64,000 nucleotides of DNA. It comes from Apium graveolens (lineage: Eukaryota; Streptophyta; Magnoliopsida; Apiales; Apiaceae). The notes under the pieces were generated by a model that was not told where the DNA came from, did no database searches, and saw only the letters and a program-made list of their open reading frames with translations. Positions 1-14,460 of this stretch are shown here, piece by piece. Every line of letters starts with the position of its first letter. Within the stretch, counting starts at the first letter, position 1. Where the stretch lies: assembly GCF_009905375.1 (NCBI RefSeq), contig NW_027417475.1:1-64000 (forward strand), written 5' to 3'. The position numbers and the translations under genes are program-made.

Positions 1-2057
1 CGAGGTCTGGAGCAAAAATTGAGGCGGCATATTTTTCGAATTCTTTTCATATCCCTATGGATTTATGAAATTGCATTCGTGTCCATTCGGGGTCGTCCGG
101 GAGTGAATCGGAGCTGAAACGAATGGAACTCGTTTCCGAATAATCCTCGTAGGGGGTAGTACACGAGGTCTGGAGCAAAAATTGAGGGGCCCATTTTTTT
201 CGATTTCTTTTCATAATTTGTCCCTATGGATTTATGAAATTGCATTCCGTATTCGGGGTCGTCCGGGAGTGAATCGGAGCTGAAACGAATAACTCGGTTT
301 CCGAATAATCCTCGTGGGTAGTACACGAGGTCTGGAGAAAAAATTGAGGCGGCCCTTTTTTGATTTCTTTTCATAATTTGTCCCTATGGATTTATGAAAT
401 TGCATTCGCGCCATTCGGGGTCGTCCGGGAGTGAATCGGAGCTGAAACGAATGGAAATCGTTTCGAATAATCCTCGTAGGGGGTAGTACACGAGGTCTGG
501 AGCAAAAATTGAGGCGGCCCGTTTTTTATTTCTTTTCATAATTTGTCCTATGGATTTATGAAATTGCATTCGCGCCATTCGGGGTCGTCCGGGAGTGAAT
601 CGGAGCTGAAACGAATGGAACTCGGTTTCCGAATAATCCTCGTAGGGGTAGTACACGAGGTCTGGAGCAAAAATTGAGGCGGCCCGTTTTTCGATTTTTT
701 TCATAATTTGTCCCTATGGATTTATGAAATTGCATTCGCGTCCATTGGGGTCGTCCGGAAGTGAATCGGAGCTGAAACGAATGGAACTCGGTTTCCGAAT
801 AATCCTCGTAGGGGGTAGTACACGAGGTCTGGAGCAAAAATTGAGGCGACCCGTTTTTTCGATTTTTTTCATAATTTGTCGTTATGGATTTATGAAATTG
901 CATTCGCGTCCATTCGGGGTCGTCCGGGAGTGAATCGGAGCTGAAACGAATGGAACTCGGTTTCCGAATAATCCTCGTAGGGGTAGTACACGAGGTCTGG
1001 AGCAAAAATTGAGGCGGCCCATTTTTTCGATTTCTTTTTTAATTTGTCCCTATGGATTTATGAAATTGCATTCGCGTCATTCGGGGTCGTCCGGGAGTGA
1101 ATCGGAGCTGAAACGAATGGAACTCGGTTTCGAATAATCCTCGTAGGGGGTAGTACACGAGGTCTGGAGCAAAAATTGAGGCGGCCCGTTTTTTCGATTT
1201 CTTTTCATAATTTGTCCCTATGGATTTATGAAATTGCATTCGCGTCCATTCGGGGTCGTCCGGAAGTGAATCGGAGCTGAAACGAATGGAACTCGGTTTC
1301 CGAATAATCCTCGTAGGGGGTAGTACACGAGGTCTGGAGCAAAAATTGAGGCGGCCCGTTTTTTCGATTTCTTTTCATAATTTGTCCCTATGGATTTATG
1401 AAATTGCATTCGCGTCCATTCGGGGTCGTCCGGAAGTGAATCGGAGCTGAAACGAATGGAACTCGGTTTCGAATAATCCTCGTAGGGGGTAGTACACGAG
1501 GTCTGGAGCAAAAATTGAGGCGGCCCGTTTTTTCGATTTTTTTTAATTTGTCCCTATGGATTTATGAAATTGCATTCGCGTCCATTCGGGGTCGTCCGGA
1601 AGTGAATCGGAGCTGAAACGAATGGAACTCGGTTTCGAATAATCCTCGTAGGGGGTAGTACACGAGGTCTGGAGCAAAAATTGAGGCGGCCCGTTTTTTC
1701 GATTTCTTTTCATAATTTGTCCCTATGGATTTATGAAATTGCATTCGCGTCCATTCGGGGTCGTCCGGAAGTGAATCGGAGCTGAAACGAATGGAACCGT
1801 TTCGAATAATCCTCGTAGGGGGTAGTACACGAGGTCTGGAGCAAAAATTGAGGCGGCCCTTTTTTCGATTCTTTTCATATCCCTATGGATTTATGAAATT
1901 GCATTCGCGTCCATTCGGGGTCGTCCGGAGTGAATCGGAGCTGAAACGAATGGAACTCGGTTTCCGAATAATCCTCGTAGGGGGTAGTACACGAGGTCTG
2001 GAGCAAAAATTGAGGGGCCCATTTTTTAATTTCTTTTCATAAATTGTCCCTATGGAT
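1..2057. repeat. Deletion-rich satellite sub-block at the window edge
   Basis: Monomers here carry an excess of one- and two-base deletions in positions that are constant elsewhere. Examples are gcgccattc near 405, a monomer of about 152 bp between 232 and 384, tgtcctatgg near 547, gcgtcattcgg near 1075 and ggaaccgtttcg near 1795. Between about 556 and 2057 the copies are nearly uniform and HOR types are hard to assign. This could be a locally homogenised, decaying edge or residual consensus errors; the sequence alone does not decide. Confidence 0.6.
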
Positions 2058-5000
2058 TTATGAAATTGCATTCACGTATGTTCGGGGTCGTCCGGGAGTG
2101 AATCGGAGCTGAAAACGAATGTAACTCGGTTTCCGAATAATCCTCGTAGTGGGTAGTACACGAGGTCTGGAGAAAAAATTGAGGCGGCCCATTTTTTTTT
2201 GATTCTTTTGATAATTTGTCCCTATGGATTTATGAAATTGCATTCGCGACCATTCGGGGTCGTCCGGAGTGAATCGGAGCTGAAACGAATCGAAATCGAT
2301 TTCTGAATAATCTTCGTATGGGGTAGTACATGAGGTCTGGAGCAAAAATTGAGGCCGCCCGTTTTTTTTTATTTCTTTTCATAATTTGTCCGTATGGATT
2401 TATGAAATTGCATTCGCGACCATTCGGGGTCGTCCGGGAGTGAATCGGAGCTGAAACGAATCGAAATCGGTTTCCGAATAATCTTCGTAGGGAGTAGTAC
2501 ACGAGGTCTGGAGCAAAAATTGAGGCGGCCCGTTTTTCGATTTCTTTTCATAATTTATCCCTATGGATTTATGAAATTGCATTCGCATCCAGTTGGGGTC
2601 ATCCGGAAGTGAATTGGAGCTGAAACGAATGGAACTCGGTTTCCGAATAATCCTCGTTAGGGGGTAGTACACGAGGTCTGGAGAAAAAATTGAGGCGGCC
2701 CGTTTTTTTGATTTATTTTCATAATTTGTCCCTATGGATTTATGAAATTGCATTCGCGTCCATTCGGGGTCCTCCGGGAGTGAATCAGAGCTGAAATGAA
2801 TAGAACTCGGTTTCCGAATATTCCTCGTAGGGGTAGTACACGATGTCTGGAGCAAAAATTGAGGCGGCCCATTTTTTCGATTTCTTTTTGTAATTTGTCC
2901 CTGTGGATTTATGAAATTGCATTCGCATCCATTCGGGGTCGTCCGGAAGTGAATCGGAGCTGAAACGAATGGAACTCGGTTTCTGAATAATCCTCGTAGG
3001 GGTAGTACACGAGGTCTGGAGCAAAAATTGAGGCGGCCCGTTTTTTTGATTTCTTTTCGTAATTTGTCCCTGTGGATTTATGAAATTGCATTCGCGTCCA
3101 TTCGGGGTCGTCCGGAAGTGAATCGGAGCTGAAACGAATGGAACTCGTTTTCCGAATAATCCTCGTAGGGGGTAGTACACGAGGTCTGGAGCAAAAATTG
3201 AGGTGGCCCGTTTTTTCGATTTCTTTTCATAATTTGTCCCTATGGATTTATGAAATTGCATTCGCATCCAGTTGGGGTCGTCCGGAAGTGAATTGGAGCT
3301 GAAACGAATGGAACTCGGTTTTCGAATAATCCTCGTAGGGGGTAGTACACGAGGTCTGGAGAAAAAATTGAGGTGGCCCGTTTTTTCGATTTCTTTTCAT
3401 AATTTGTCCCTATGGATTTATGAAATTGCATTCGCGTCCAATCGGGGTCCTCCGGGAGTGAATCGGAGCTGAAACGAATGGAACTCGGTTTCCGAATAAT
3501 CCTCGTAGGGGGTAGTACACGATGTCTGGAGCAAAAATTGAGGCGGCCCATTTTTTCGATTTCTTTTCGTAATTTGTCCCTGTGGATTTATGAACTTGCA
3601 TTCGCGTCCATTCGGGGTCATCCGGAAGTGAATCGGAGCTGAAACGAATGGAACTCGATTTCTGAATAATCCTCGTAGGGGTAGTACACGAGGTCTGGAG
3701 CAAAAATTGAGGCGGCCCGTTTTTTCAATTTCTTTTCATAATTTGTCCCTGTGGATTTATGAAATTACATTCACGTCCATTCAGGGTCGTCCGGAATTGA
3801 ATCGGAGCTGAAATGAATGGAACCCGTTTTTCGAATAATCCTCGTAGTGGGTGGTGGTACACGAGGTCTGGAGCAAAAATTGAGGCGGCATATTTTTTTG
3901 AATTCTTTTCATATCCCTATGGATTTATGAAATTGCATTCGCGTCCATTCGGGGTCGTCCGGGAGTGAATCGGAGCTGAAACGAATGGAACTCGATTTCC
4001 GAATAATCCTCGTAGGGGGTAGTACACGTGGTCTGGAGCAAAAATTGAGGGGCCCGTTTTTTTAATTTCTTTTCATAATTTGTCCCTATGGATTTATGAA
4101 ATTGCATTCACGTCTGTTCGGGGTCGTCCGGGAGTGAATCGGAGCTGAAACGAATGTAACTCGGTTTCCGAATAATCCTCATAGGGGGGTAGTACACGAG
4201 GTCTGGAGCAAAAATTGAGGCGGCCCATTTTTTTGATTTCTTTTGATAATTTGTCCCTATGGATTTATGAAATTGCATTCGCGATCATTCGGGGTCGTCC
4301 GGGAGTGAATCGGAGCTGAAACGAATCGAAATCGATTTCTGAATAATCTTCGTATGGGGTAGTACATGAGGTCTGGAGCAAAAATTGAGGCGGCCCGTTT
4401 TTTGATTTCTTTTCATAATTTGTCCGTATGGATTTATGAAATTGCATTCGCGACCATTCGGGGTCGTCCGGGAGTGAATCGGAGCTGAAACAAATCGAAA
4501 TCGGTTTCTGAATAATCTTCGTAGGGAGTAGTACACGAGGTCTGGAGCAAAAATTGAGGTGGCCTGTTTTTCGATTTCTTTTCATAATTTATCCCTATGG
4601 ATATATGAAATTGCATTCGCATCCAGTTGGGGTCATCCGGAAGTGAATTGGAGCTAAAACGAATGGAACTCGGTTTCCGAATAATCCTCGTTAGGGGGTA
4701 GTACACGAGGTCTGGAGAAAAAATTGAGGCGGCCCGTTTTTCGATTTCTTTTCATAATTTGTCCCTATGGATTTATGAAATTGCATTCGCGTCCATTCGG
4801 GGTCCTCCGGGAGTGAATCGGAGCTGAAATGAATAGAACTCGGTTTCCGAATATTCCTCGAAGGGGTAGTACACGATGTCTGGAGCAAAAATTGAGGCGG
4901 CCCATTTTTTCGATTTCTTTTCGTAATTTGTCCCTGTGGATTTATGAAATTGCATTCGCGTCCATTCGGGGTCGTCCGGAAGTGAATCAGAGCTGAAACG

Positions 5001-6369
5001 AATGGAACTCGGTTTCTGAATAATCCTCGTAGGGGTAGTACACGAGGTCTGGAGCAAAAATTGAGGCGGCCCGTTTTTTTGATTTCTTTTCGTAATTTGT
5101 CCCTGTGGATTTATGAAATTGCATTCGCGTCCATTCGGGGTCGTCCGGAAGTGAATCGGAGCTGAACGAATGGAACTCGTTTTCCGAATAATCCTCGTAG
5201 GGGGTAGTACACGAGGTCTGGAGCAAAAATTGAGGCGGCCCGTTTTTTCGATTTCTTTTCATAATTTGTCCCTATGGATTTATGAAATTGCATTCGCATC
5301 CAGTTGGGGTCGTCCGGAAGTGAATTGGAGCTGAAACGAATGGAACTCAGTTTCCGAATAATCCTCGTTAGGGGGTAGTACACGAGGCCTGGAGAAATAA
5401 TTGAGGCGGCCCGTTTTTTCGTTTTCTTTTCATAATTTGTCCCTATGGATTTATGAAATTGCATTCGCGTCCATTCGGGGTCCTCAGGGAGTGAATCGGA
5501 GCTGAAATGAATAGAACTCGGTTTCCGAATAATCCTCGTAGGGGTAGTACACGATGTCTGGAGCAAAAATTGAGGCGGCCCATTTTTTGATTTCTTTTCG
5601 TAATTTGTCCCTGTGGATTTATGAACTTGCATTCGCGTCCATTCGGGGTCGTCCGGAAGTGAATCGGAGCTGAAACGAATGGAACTCGGTTTCTGAATAA
5701 TCCTCGTAGGGGTAGTACACGAGGTCTGGAGCAAAAATTGAGGCGGCCCGTTTTTTTAATTTCTTTTCATAATTTGTCCCTATAGATTTATGAAATTGCA
5801 TTCACGTCTGTTCGGGGTCGTCCGGGAGTGAATCGGAGCTGAAACGAATGTAACTCGGTTTCCGAATAATCCTCGTAGGGGGGTAGTACACGAGGTCTGG
5901 AGCAAAAATTGAGGCGGCCCATTTTTTGATTTCTTTTGATAATTTGTCCCTATGGATTTATGAAATTGCATTTGCGATCATTCGGGGTCGTCCGGGAGTG
6001 AATCGGAGCTGAAACGAATCGAAATCGATTTCTGAATAATCTTCGTATGGGGTAGTACATGAGGTCTGGAGCAAAAATTGAGGCTGCCCGTTTTTTTTAT
6101 TTCTTTTCATAATTTGTCCGTATGGATTTATGAAATTGCATTCGCGACCATTCGGGGTCGTCCGGGAGTGAATCGGAGCTGAAACGAATCGAAATCGGTT
6201 TCCGAATAATCTTCGTAGGGAGTAGTACACGAGGTCTGGAGCAAAAATTGAGGCGGCCCGTTTTTCGTTTACTTTTCATAATTTATCCCTATGGATATAT
6301 GAAATTGCATTCACATCCAGTTGGGGTCATCCGGAAGTGAATTGGAGCTGAAACGAATGGAACTCGGTT

Positions 6370-9300
6370 TCCGAATAATCCTCGTAGGGGGGGTAGTACA
6401 CGAGGTCTGGAGCAAAAATTGAGGCGGCCCATTTTTTTGATTTCTTTTGATAATTTGTCCCTATGGATTTATGAAATTGCATTCGCGATCATTCGGGGTC
6501 GTCCGGGAGTGAATCGGAGCTGAAACGAATCGAAATCGATTTCTGAATAATCTTCGTATGGGGTAGTACATGAGGTCTGGAGCAAAAATTGAGGCGGCCC
6601 GTTTTTTTGATTTCTTTTCATAATTTGTCCGTATGGATTTATGAAATTGCATTCGCGACCATTCGGGGTCGTCCGGGAGTGAATCGGAGCTGAAACGAAT
6701 CGAAATCGGTTTCCGAATAATCTTCGTAGGGAGTAGTACACGAGGTCTGGAGCAAAAATTGAGGCGGCCCGTTTTTCGATTTCTTTTCATAATTTATCCC
6801 TATGGATATATGAAATTGCATTCGCATCCAGTTGGGGTCATCCGGAAGTGAATTGGAGCTGAAACGAATGGAACTCGGTTTCCGAATAATCCTCGTTAGG
6901 GGGTAGTACACGAGGTCTGGAGAAAAAATTGAGGCGGCCCGTTTTTTCGATTTCTTTTCATAATTTGTCCCTATGGATTTATGAAATTGCATTCGCGTCC
7001 ATTCGGGGTCCTCCGGGAGTGAATCGGAGCTGAAATGAATAGAACTCGGTTTCCGAATATTCCTCGTAGGGGTAGTACACGATGTCTGGAGCAAAAATTG
7101 AGGCGGCCCATTTTTTCGATTTCTTTTCGTAATTTGTCCCTGTGGATTTATGAAATTGCATTCGCGTCCATTCGGGGTCGTCCGGAAGTGAATCGGAGCT
7201 GAAACGAATGGAACTCGGTTTCTGAATAATCCTCGTAGGGGTAGTACACGAGGTCAGGAGCAAAAATTGAGGCGGCCCGTTTTTTTTATTTCTTTTCGTA
7301 ATTTGTCCCTGTGGATTTATGAAATTGCATTCGCGTCCATTCGGGGTCGTCCGGAAGTGAATCGGAGCTGAAACGAATGGAACTCGTTTTCCGAATAATC
7401 CTCGTAGGGGGTAGTACACGAGGTCTGGAGCAAAAATTGAGGCGACCCATTTTTTCGATATATTTTCATAATTTGTCCCTATGGATTTTATGCAATTGCA
7501 TCCGCGACCATTCGGTGCGTCCGGGAGTGAATCAGAGCTGAAACGAATCGAAATCGGTTTCCGAATAATCTTCGTAGGGAGTAGTACACGAGGTCTGGAG
7601 CAAAAATTGAGGCGGCCCGTTTTTTCGATTTCTTTTCATAATTTCTCCCTATGGATTTATGAAATTGCATTCGCATTCAGTTGGGGTCGTCCGGAAGTGA
7701 ATTGGAGCTGAAACGAATGGAACTCTGTTTCCGAATAATCCTCGTTAGAGGGTAGTACACGAGGCCTGGAGAAATAATTGAGGCGGCCCATTTTTTCGAT
7801 TTCTTTTCATAATTTGTCGCTATCGATTTATGAAATTGCATTCGCGTCCATTCGGGGTCCTCCGGGAGTGAATCGGAGCTGAAATGAATAGAACTCGGTT
7901 TCCGAATAATCCTCGTAGGGGTAGTACACGATGTCTGGAGCAAAAATTGAGGCGGCCCATTTTTCGATTTCTTTTCGTAATTTGTCCCTGTGGATTTATG
8001 AACTTGCATTCGCGTCCATTCGGGGTCATCCGGAAGTGAATCGGAGCTGAAAAAGAATGGAACTCGATTTCTGAATAATCCTCGTAGGGGTAGTACACGA
8101 GGTCTGGAGCAAAAGTTGAGGCGGCCCGTTTTTTCGATTTCTTTTCGTAATTTGTCCCTGTGGATTTATGAAATTACATTCACGTCCATTCAGGGTCGTC
8201 CGGAAGTGAATCGGAGCTCAAATGAATGGAACCCGTTTTTCGAATAATCCTCGTAGTGGGTGGTGGTACACGAGGTCTGGAGCAAAAATTGAGGCGGCAT
8301 ATTTTTTCGAATTCTTTTCATATCCCTATGGATTTATGAAATTGCATTTGCGTCCATTCGGGGTCGTCCGGGAGTGAATCGGAGCTGAAACGAATGGAAC
8401 TCGATTTCCGAATAATCCTCGTAGGGGGTAGTACACGTGGTCTGGAGCAAAAATTGAGGGGCCCGTTTTTTTAATTTCTTTTCATAATTTGTCCCTATGG
8501 ATTTATGAAATTGCATTCACGTCTGTTCGGGGTCGTCCGGGAGTGAATCGGAGCTGAAACGAATGTAACTCCGTTTTCGAATAATCCTCGTAGGTGGGTA
8601 GTACACGAGGTCTGGAGAAAAAATTGAGGCGGCCCATTTTTTTGATTTCTTTTGATAATTTGTCCCTATGGATTTATGAAATTGCATTCGCGACCATTCG
8701 GGGTCGTCCGGGAGTGAATCGGAGCTGAAACGAATCGAAATCGATTTCTGAATAATCTTTGTATGGGGTAGTACATGAGGTCTGGAGCAAAAATTGAGGC
8801 GGCCCATTTTTTTATTTCTTTTCATAATTTGTCCGTATGGATTTATGAAATTGCATCCGCGACCATTCGGGGTCGTCCGGGAGTGAATCGGAGCTTAAAT
8901 GAATCGAAATCGGTTTCCGAATAATCTTCGTAGGGAGTAGTACACGAGGTCTGGAGCAAAAATTTAGGCGGCCCGTTTTTCGATTTCTTTTCATAATTTA
9001 TCCCTATGGATTTATGAAATTGCATTCGCATCCAGTTGGGGTCATCCGGAAGTGAATTGGAGCTGAAACGAATGGAACTCGGTTTCGGAATAATCCTCGT
9101 TAGGGGGTAGTACACGAGGTCTGGAGAAAAAATTGAGGCGGCCCGTTTTTTCGATTTCTTTTCATAATTTGTCCCTATGGATTTATGAAATTGCATTCGC
9201 GTCCATTCGGGGTCCTCCGGGAGTGAATCGGAGCTGAAATGAATAGAACTCGGTTTCCGAATATTCCTCGTAGGGGTAGTACACGATGTCTGGAGCAAAA

Positions 9301-12300
9301 ATTGAGGTGGCCCATTTTTTCGATTTCTTTTCGTAATTTGTCCCTGTGGATTTATGAAATTGCATTAGCGTCCATTCGGGGTCGTCCGGAAGTGAATCGG
9401 AGCTGAAACGAATGGAACTCGGTTTCTGAATAATCCTCGTAGGGGTAGTACACGAGGTCTGGAGCAAAAATTGAGGCGGCCCGTTTTTTTGATTTCTTTT
9501 CGTAATTTGTCCCTATAGATTTATGAAATTGCATTCACGTCTGTTCGGGGTCGTCCGGGAGTGAATCGGAGCTGAAACGAATGTAACTCGGTTTCCGAAT
9601 AATCCTCGTAGGGGGGTAGTACACGAGGTCTGGAGCAAAAATTGAGGCGGCCCATTTTTTTGATTTCTTTTGATAATTTGTCCCTATGGATTTATGAAAT
9701 TGCATTCGCGATCATTCGGGGTCGTCCGGGAGTGAATCGGAGCTGAAACGAATCGAAATCGATTTCTGAATAATCTTCGTATGGGGTAGTACATGAGGTC
9801 TGGAGCAAAAATTGAGGCTGCCCGTTTTTTTTATTTCTTTTCATAATTTGTCCGTATGGATTTATGAAATTGCATTCGCGACCATTCGGGGTCGTCCGGG
9901 AGTGAATCGGAGCTGAAACGAATCGAAATCGGTTTCCGAATAATCTTCGTAGGGAGTAGTACACGAGGTCTGGAGCGAAAATTGAGGCGGCCCGTTTTTC
10001 GATTTCTTTTCATAATTTATCCCTATGGATATATGAAATTGCATTCGCATCCAGTTGGGGTCATCCGGAAGTGAATTGGAGCTGAAACGAATGGAACTCG
10101 GTTTCCGAATAATCCTCGTTAGGGGGTAGTACACGAGGTCTGGAGAAAAAATTGAGGCGGCCCGTTTTTTCGATTTCTTTTCATAATTTGTCCCTATGGA
10201 TTTATGAAATTGCATTCGCGTCCATTCGGGGTCCTCCGGGAGTGAATCGGAGCTGAAATGAATAGAACTCGGTTTCCGAATATTCCTCGTAGGGGTAGTA
10301 CACGATGTCTGGAGCAAAAATTGAGGCGGCCCATTTTTTCGATTTCTTTTCGTAATTTGTCCCTGTGGATTTATGAAATTGCATTCGCGTCCATTCGGGG
10401 TCGTCCGGAAGTGAATCGGAGCTGAAACGAATGGAACTCGGTTTCTGAATAATCCTCGTAGGGGTAGTACACGAGGTCAGGAGCAAAAATTGAGGCGGCC
10501 CGTTTTTTTTATTTCTTTTCGTAATTTGTCCCTGTGGATTTATGAAATTGCATTCGCGTCCATTCGGGGTCGTCCGGAAGTGAATCGGAGCTGAAACGAA
10601 TGGAACTCGTTTTCCGAATAATCCTCGTAGGGGGTAGTACACGAGGTCTGGAGCAAAAATTGAGGCGACCCATTTTTTCGATATATTTTCATAATTTGTC
10701 CCTATGGATTTTATGCAATTGCATCCGCGACCATTCGGTGCGTCCGGGAGTGAATCAGAGCTGAAACGAATCGAAATCGGTTTCCGAATAATCTTCGTAG
10801 GGAGTAGTACACGAGGTCTGGAGCAAAAATTGAGGCGGCCCGTTTTTTCGATTTCTTTTCATAATTTCTCCCTATGGATTTATGAAATTGCATTCGCATT
10901 CAGTTGGGGTCGTCCGGAAGTGAATTGGAGCTGAAACGAATGGAACTGTGTTTCCGAATAATCCTCGTTAGAGGGTAGTACACGAGGCCTGGATAAATAA
11001 TTGAGGCGGCCCATTTTTTCGATTTCTTTTCATAATTTGTCGCTATCGATTTATGAAATTGCATTCGCGTCCATTCGGGGTCCTCCGGGAGTGAATCGGA
11101 GCTGAAATGAATAGAACTCGGTTTCCGAATAATCCTCGTAGGGGTAGTACACGATGTCTGGAGCAAAAATTGAGGCGGCCCATTTTTCGATTTCTTTTCG
11201 TAATTTGTCCCTGTGGATTTATGAACTTGCATTCGCGTCCATTCGGGGTCATCCGGAAGTGAATCGGAGCTGAAAAAGAATGGAACTCGATTTCTGAATA
11301 ATCCTCGTAGGGGTAGTACACGAGGTCTGGAGCAAAAGTTGAGGCGGCCCGTTTTTTCGATTTCTTTTCGTAATTTGTCCCTGTGGATTTATGAAATTAC
11401 ATTCACGTCCATTCAGGGTCGTCCGGAAGTGAATCGGAGCTCAAATGAATGGAACCCGTTTTTCGAATAATCCTCGTAGTGGGTGGTGGTACACGAGGTC
11501 TGGAGCAAAAATTGAGGCGGCATATTTTTTCGAATTCTTTTCATATCCCTATGGATTTATGAAATTGCATTTGCGTCCATTCGGGGTCGTCCGGGAGTGA
11601 ATCGGAGCTGAAACGAATGGAACTCGATTTCCGAATAATCCTCGTAGGGGGTAGTACACGTGGTCTGGAGCAAAAATTGAGGGGCCCGTTTTTTTAATTT
11701 CTTTTCATAATTTGTCCCTATGGATTTATGAAATTGCATTCACGTCTGTTCGGGGTCGTCCGGGAGTGAATCGGAGCTGAAACGAATGTAACTCCGTTTT
11801 CGAATAATCCTCGTAGGTGGGTAGTACACGAGGTCTGGAGAAAAAATTGAGGCGGCCCATTTTTTTGATTTCTTTTGATAATTTGTCCCTATGGATTTAT
11901 GAAATTGCATTCGCGACCATTCGGGGTCGTCCGGGAGTGAATCGGAGCTGAAACGAATCGAAATCGATTTCTGAATAATCTTTGTATGGGGTAGTACATG
12001 AGGTCTGGAGCAAAAATTGAGGCGGCCCATTTTTTTATTTCTTTTCATAATTTGTCCGTATGGATTTATGAAATTGCATTCGCGACCATTCGGGGTCGTC
12101 CGGGAGTGAATCGGAGCTTAAATGAATCGAAATCGGTTTCCGAATAATCTTCGTAGGGAGTAGTACACGAGGTCTGGAGCAAAAATTTAGGCGGCCCGTT
12201 TTTCGATTTCTTTTCATAATTTATCCCTATGGATTTATGAAATTGCATTCGCATCCAGTTGGGGTCATCCGGAAGTGAATTGGAGCTGAAACGAATGGAA

Positions 12301-13340
12301 CTCGGTTTCGGAATAATCCTCGTTAGGGGGTAGTACACGAGGTCTGGAGAAAAAATTGAGGCGGCCCGTTTTTTCGATTTCTTTTCATAATTTGTCCCTA
12401 TGGATTTATGAAATTGCATTCGCGTCCATTCGGGGTCCTCCGGGAGTGAATCAGAGCTGAAATGAATAGAACTCGGTTTCCGAATATTCCTCGTAGGGGT
12501 AGTACACGATGTCTGGAGCAAAAATTGAGGTGGCCCATTTTTTCGATTTCTTTTCGTAATTTGTCCCTGTGGATTTATGAAATTGCATTAGCGTCCATTC
12601 GGGGTCGTCCGGAAGTGAATCGGAGCTGAAACGAATGGAACTCGGTTTCTGAATAATCCTCGTAGGGGTAGTACACGAGGTCTGGAGCAAAAATTGAGGC
12701 GGCCCGTTTTTTTGATTTCTTTTCGTAATTTGTCCCTACAGATTTATGAAATTGCATTCACGTCTGTTCGGGGTCGTCCGGGAGTGAATCGGAGCTGAAA
12801 CGAATGTAACTCGGTTTCCGAATAATCCTCGTAGGGGGGTAGTACACGAGGTCTGGAGCAAAAATTGAGGCGGCCCATTTTTTTGATTTCTTTTGATAAT
12901 TTGTCCCTATGGATTTATGAAATTGCATTCGCGATCATTCGGGGTCGTCCGGGAGTGAATCGGAGCTGAAACGAATCGAAATCGATTTCTGAATAATCTT
13001 CGTATGGGGTAGTACATGAGGTCTGGAGCAAAAATTGAGGCTGCCCGTTTTTTTTATTTCTTTTCATAATTTGTCCGTATGGATTTATGAAATTGCATTC
13101 GCGACCATTCGGGGTCGTCCGGGAGTGAATCGGAGCTGAAACGAATCGAAATCGGTTTCCGAATAATCTTCGTAGGGAGTAGTACACGAGGTCTGGAGCG
13201 AAAATTGAGGCGGCCCGTTTTTCGATTTCTTTTCATAATTTATCCCTATGGATATATGAAATTGCATTCGCATCCAGTTGGGGTCATCCGGAAGTGAATT
13301 GGAGCTGAAACGAATGGAACTCGGTTTCCGAATAATCCTC
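6370..13340. repeat. 3223-bp supra-repeat (19 monomers), two copies plus part of a third
   Basis: A self-match at offset 3223 runs from about 6.37 kb to about 13.34 kb. Copy 1 is about 6370-9592, copy 2 about 9593-12815, and a third copy breaks off near 13340. Shared rare variants include the irregular tatgcaattgcatccg monomer at 7488 and 10711, and gaaaaagaatgg at 8049 and 11272. The differences I see are few (for example near 7723/10946, 7773/10996 and 8856/12079), so identity is above 99%. After 13340 the sequence instead matches about 6380 onward at offset 6957 (41 monomers), which implies nested duplication. Boundaries are good to a few tens of bases. Confidence 0.85.
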
Positions 13341-13780
13341 GTAGGGGGGGTAGTACACGAGGTCTGGAGCAAAAATTGAGGCGGCCCATTTTTTTGATTT
13401 CTTTTGATAATTTGTCCCTATGGATTTATGAAATTGCATTCGCGATCATTCGGGGTCGTCCGGGAGTGAATCGGAGCTGAAACGAATCGAAATCGATTTC
13501 TGAATAATCTTCGTATGGGGTAGTACATGAGGTCTGGAGCAAAAATTGAGGCAGCCCGTTTTTTTGATTTCTTTTCATAATTTGTCCATATGGATTTATG
13601 AAATTGCATTCGCGACCATTCGGGGTCGTCCGGGAGTGAATCGGAGCTGAAACGAATCCAAATCGGTTTCCGAATAATCTTCGTAAGGAGTAGTACACGA
13701 GGTCTGGAGCAAAAATTGAGTCGGCCCGTTTTTCGATTTCTTTTCATAATTTATCCCTGTGGATATATGAAATTGCATTC

Positions 13781-14460
13781 GCATCCAGTTGGGGTCATCC
13801 GAAAGTGAATTGGAGCTGAAACGAATGGAACTCGGTTTCCGAATAATCCTCGTTAGGGGGTAGTACACGAGGTCTGGAGAAAAAATTGAGGCGGCCCGTT
13901 TTTTCAATTTCTTTTCATAATTTGTCCCTATGGATTTATGAAATTGCATTCGCGTCCATTCGGGGTCCTCCGGGAGTGAATCGGAGCTGAAATGAATAGA
14001 ACTCGGTTTCCGAATATTCCTTGTAGGGGTAGTACACGATGTCTGGAGCAAAAATTGAGGCGGCCCATTTTTTCGATTTCTTTTCGTAATTTGTCCCTGT
14101 GGATTTATGAAATTACATTCGCATCCAGTTGGGGTCATCCGAAAGTGAATTGGAGCTGAAACGAATGGAACTCGGTTTCCGAATAATCCTCGTTAGGGGG
14201 TAGTACACGAGGTCTGGAGAAAAAATTGAGGCGGCCCGTTTTTTCAATTTCTTTTCATAATTTGTCCCTATGGATTTATGAAATTGCATTCGCGTCCATT
14301 CGGGGTCCTCCGGGAGTGAATCGGAGCTGAAATGAATAGAACTCGGTTTCCGAATATTCCTTGTAGGGGTAGTACACGATGTCTGGAGAAAAAATTGAGG
14401 CGGCCCATTTTTTCGATTTCTTTTCATAATTTCTCCCTATGGATTTATGAAATTGCATTC
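13781..14460. repeat. Two-monomer (340-bp) tandem duplication
   Basis: Positions 13781-14120 and 14121-14460 repeat the same pair of monomers. Both copies carry the private variants tccgaaagtg, tttttcaatttc and ccttgtagggg, which I do not see in other copies. This marks a recent local duplication of two monomers inside the array. Confidence 0.8.
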
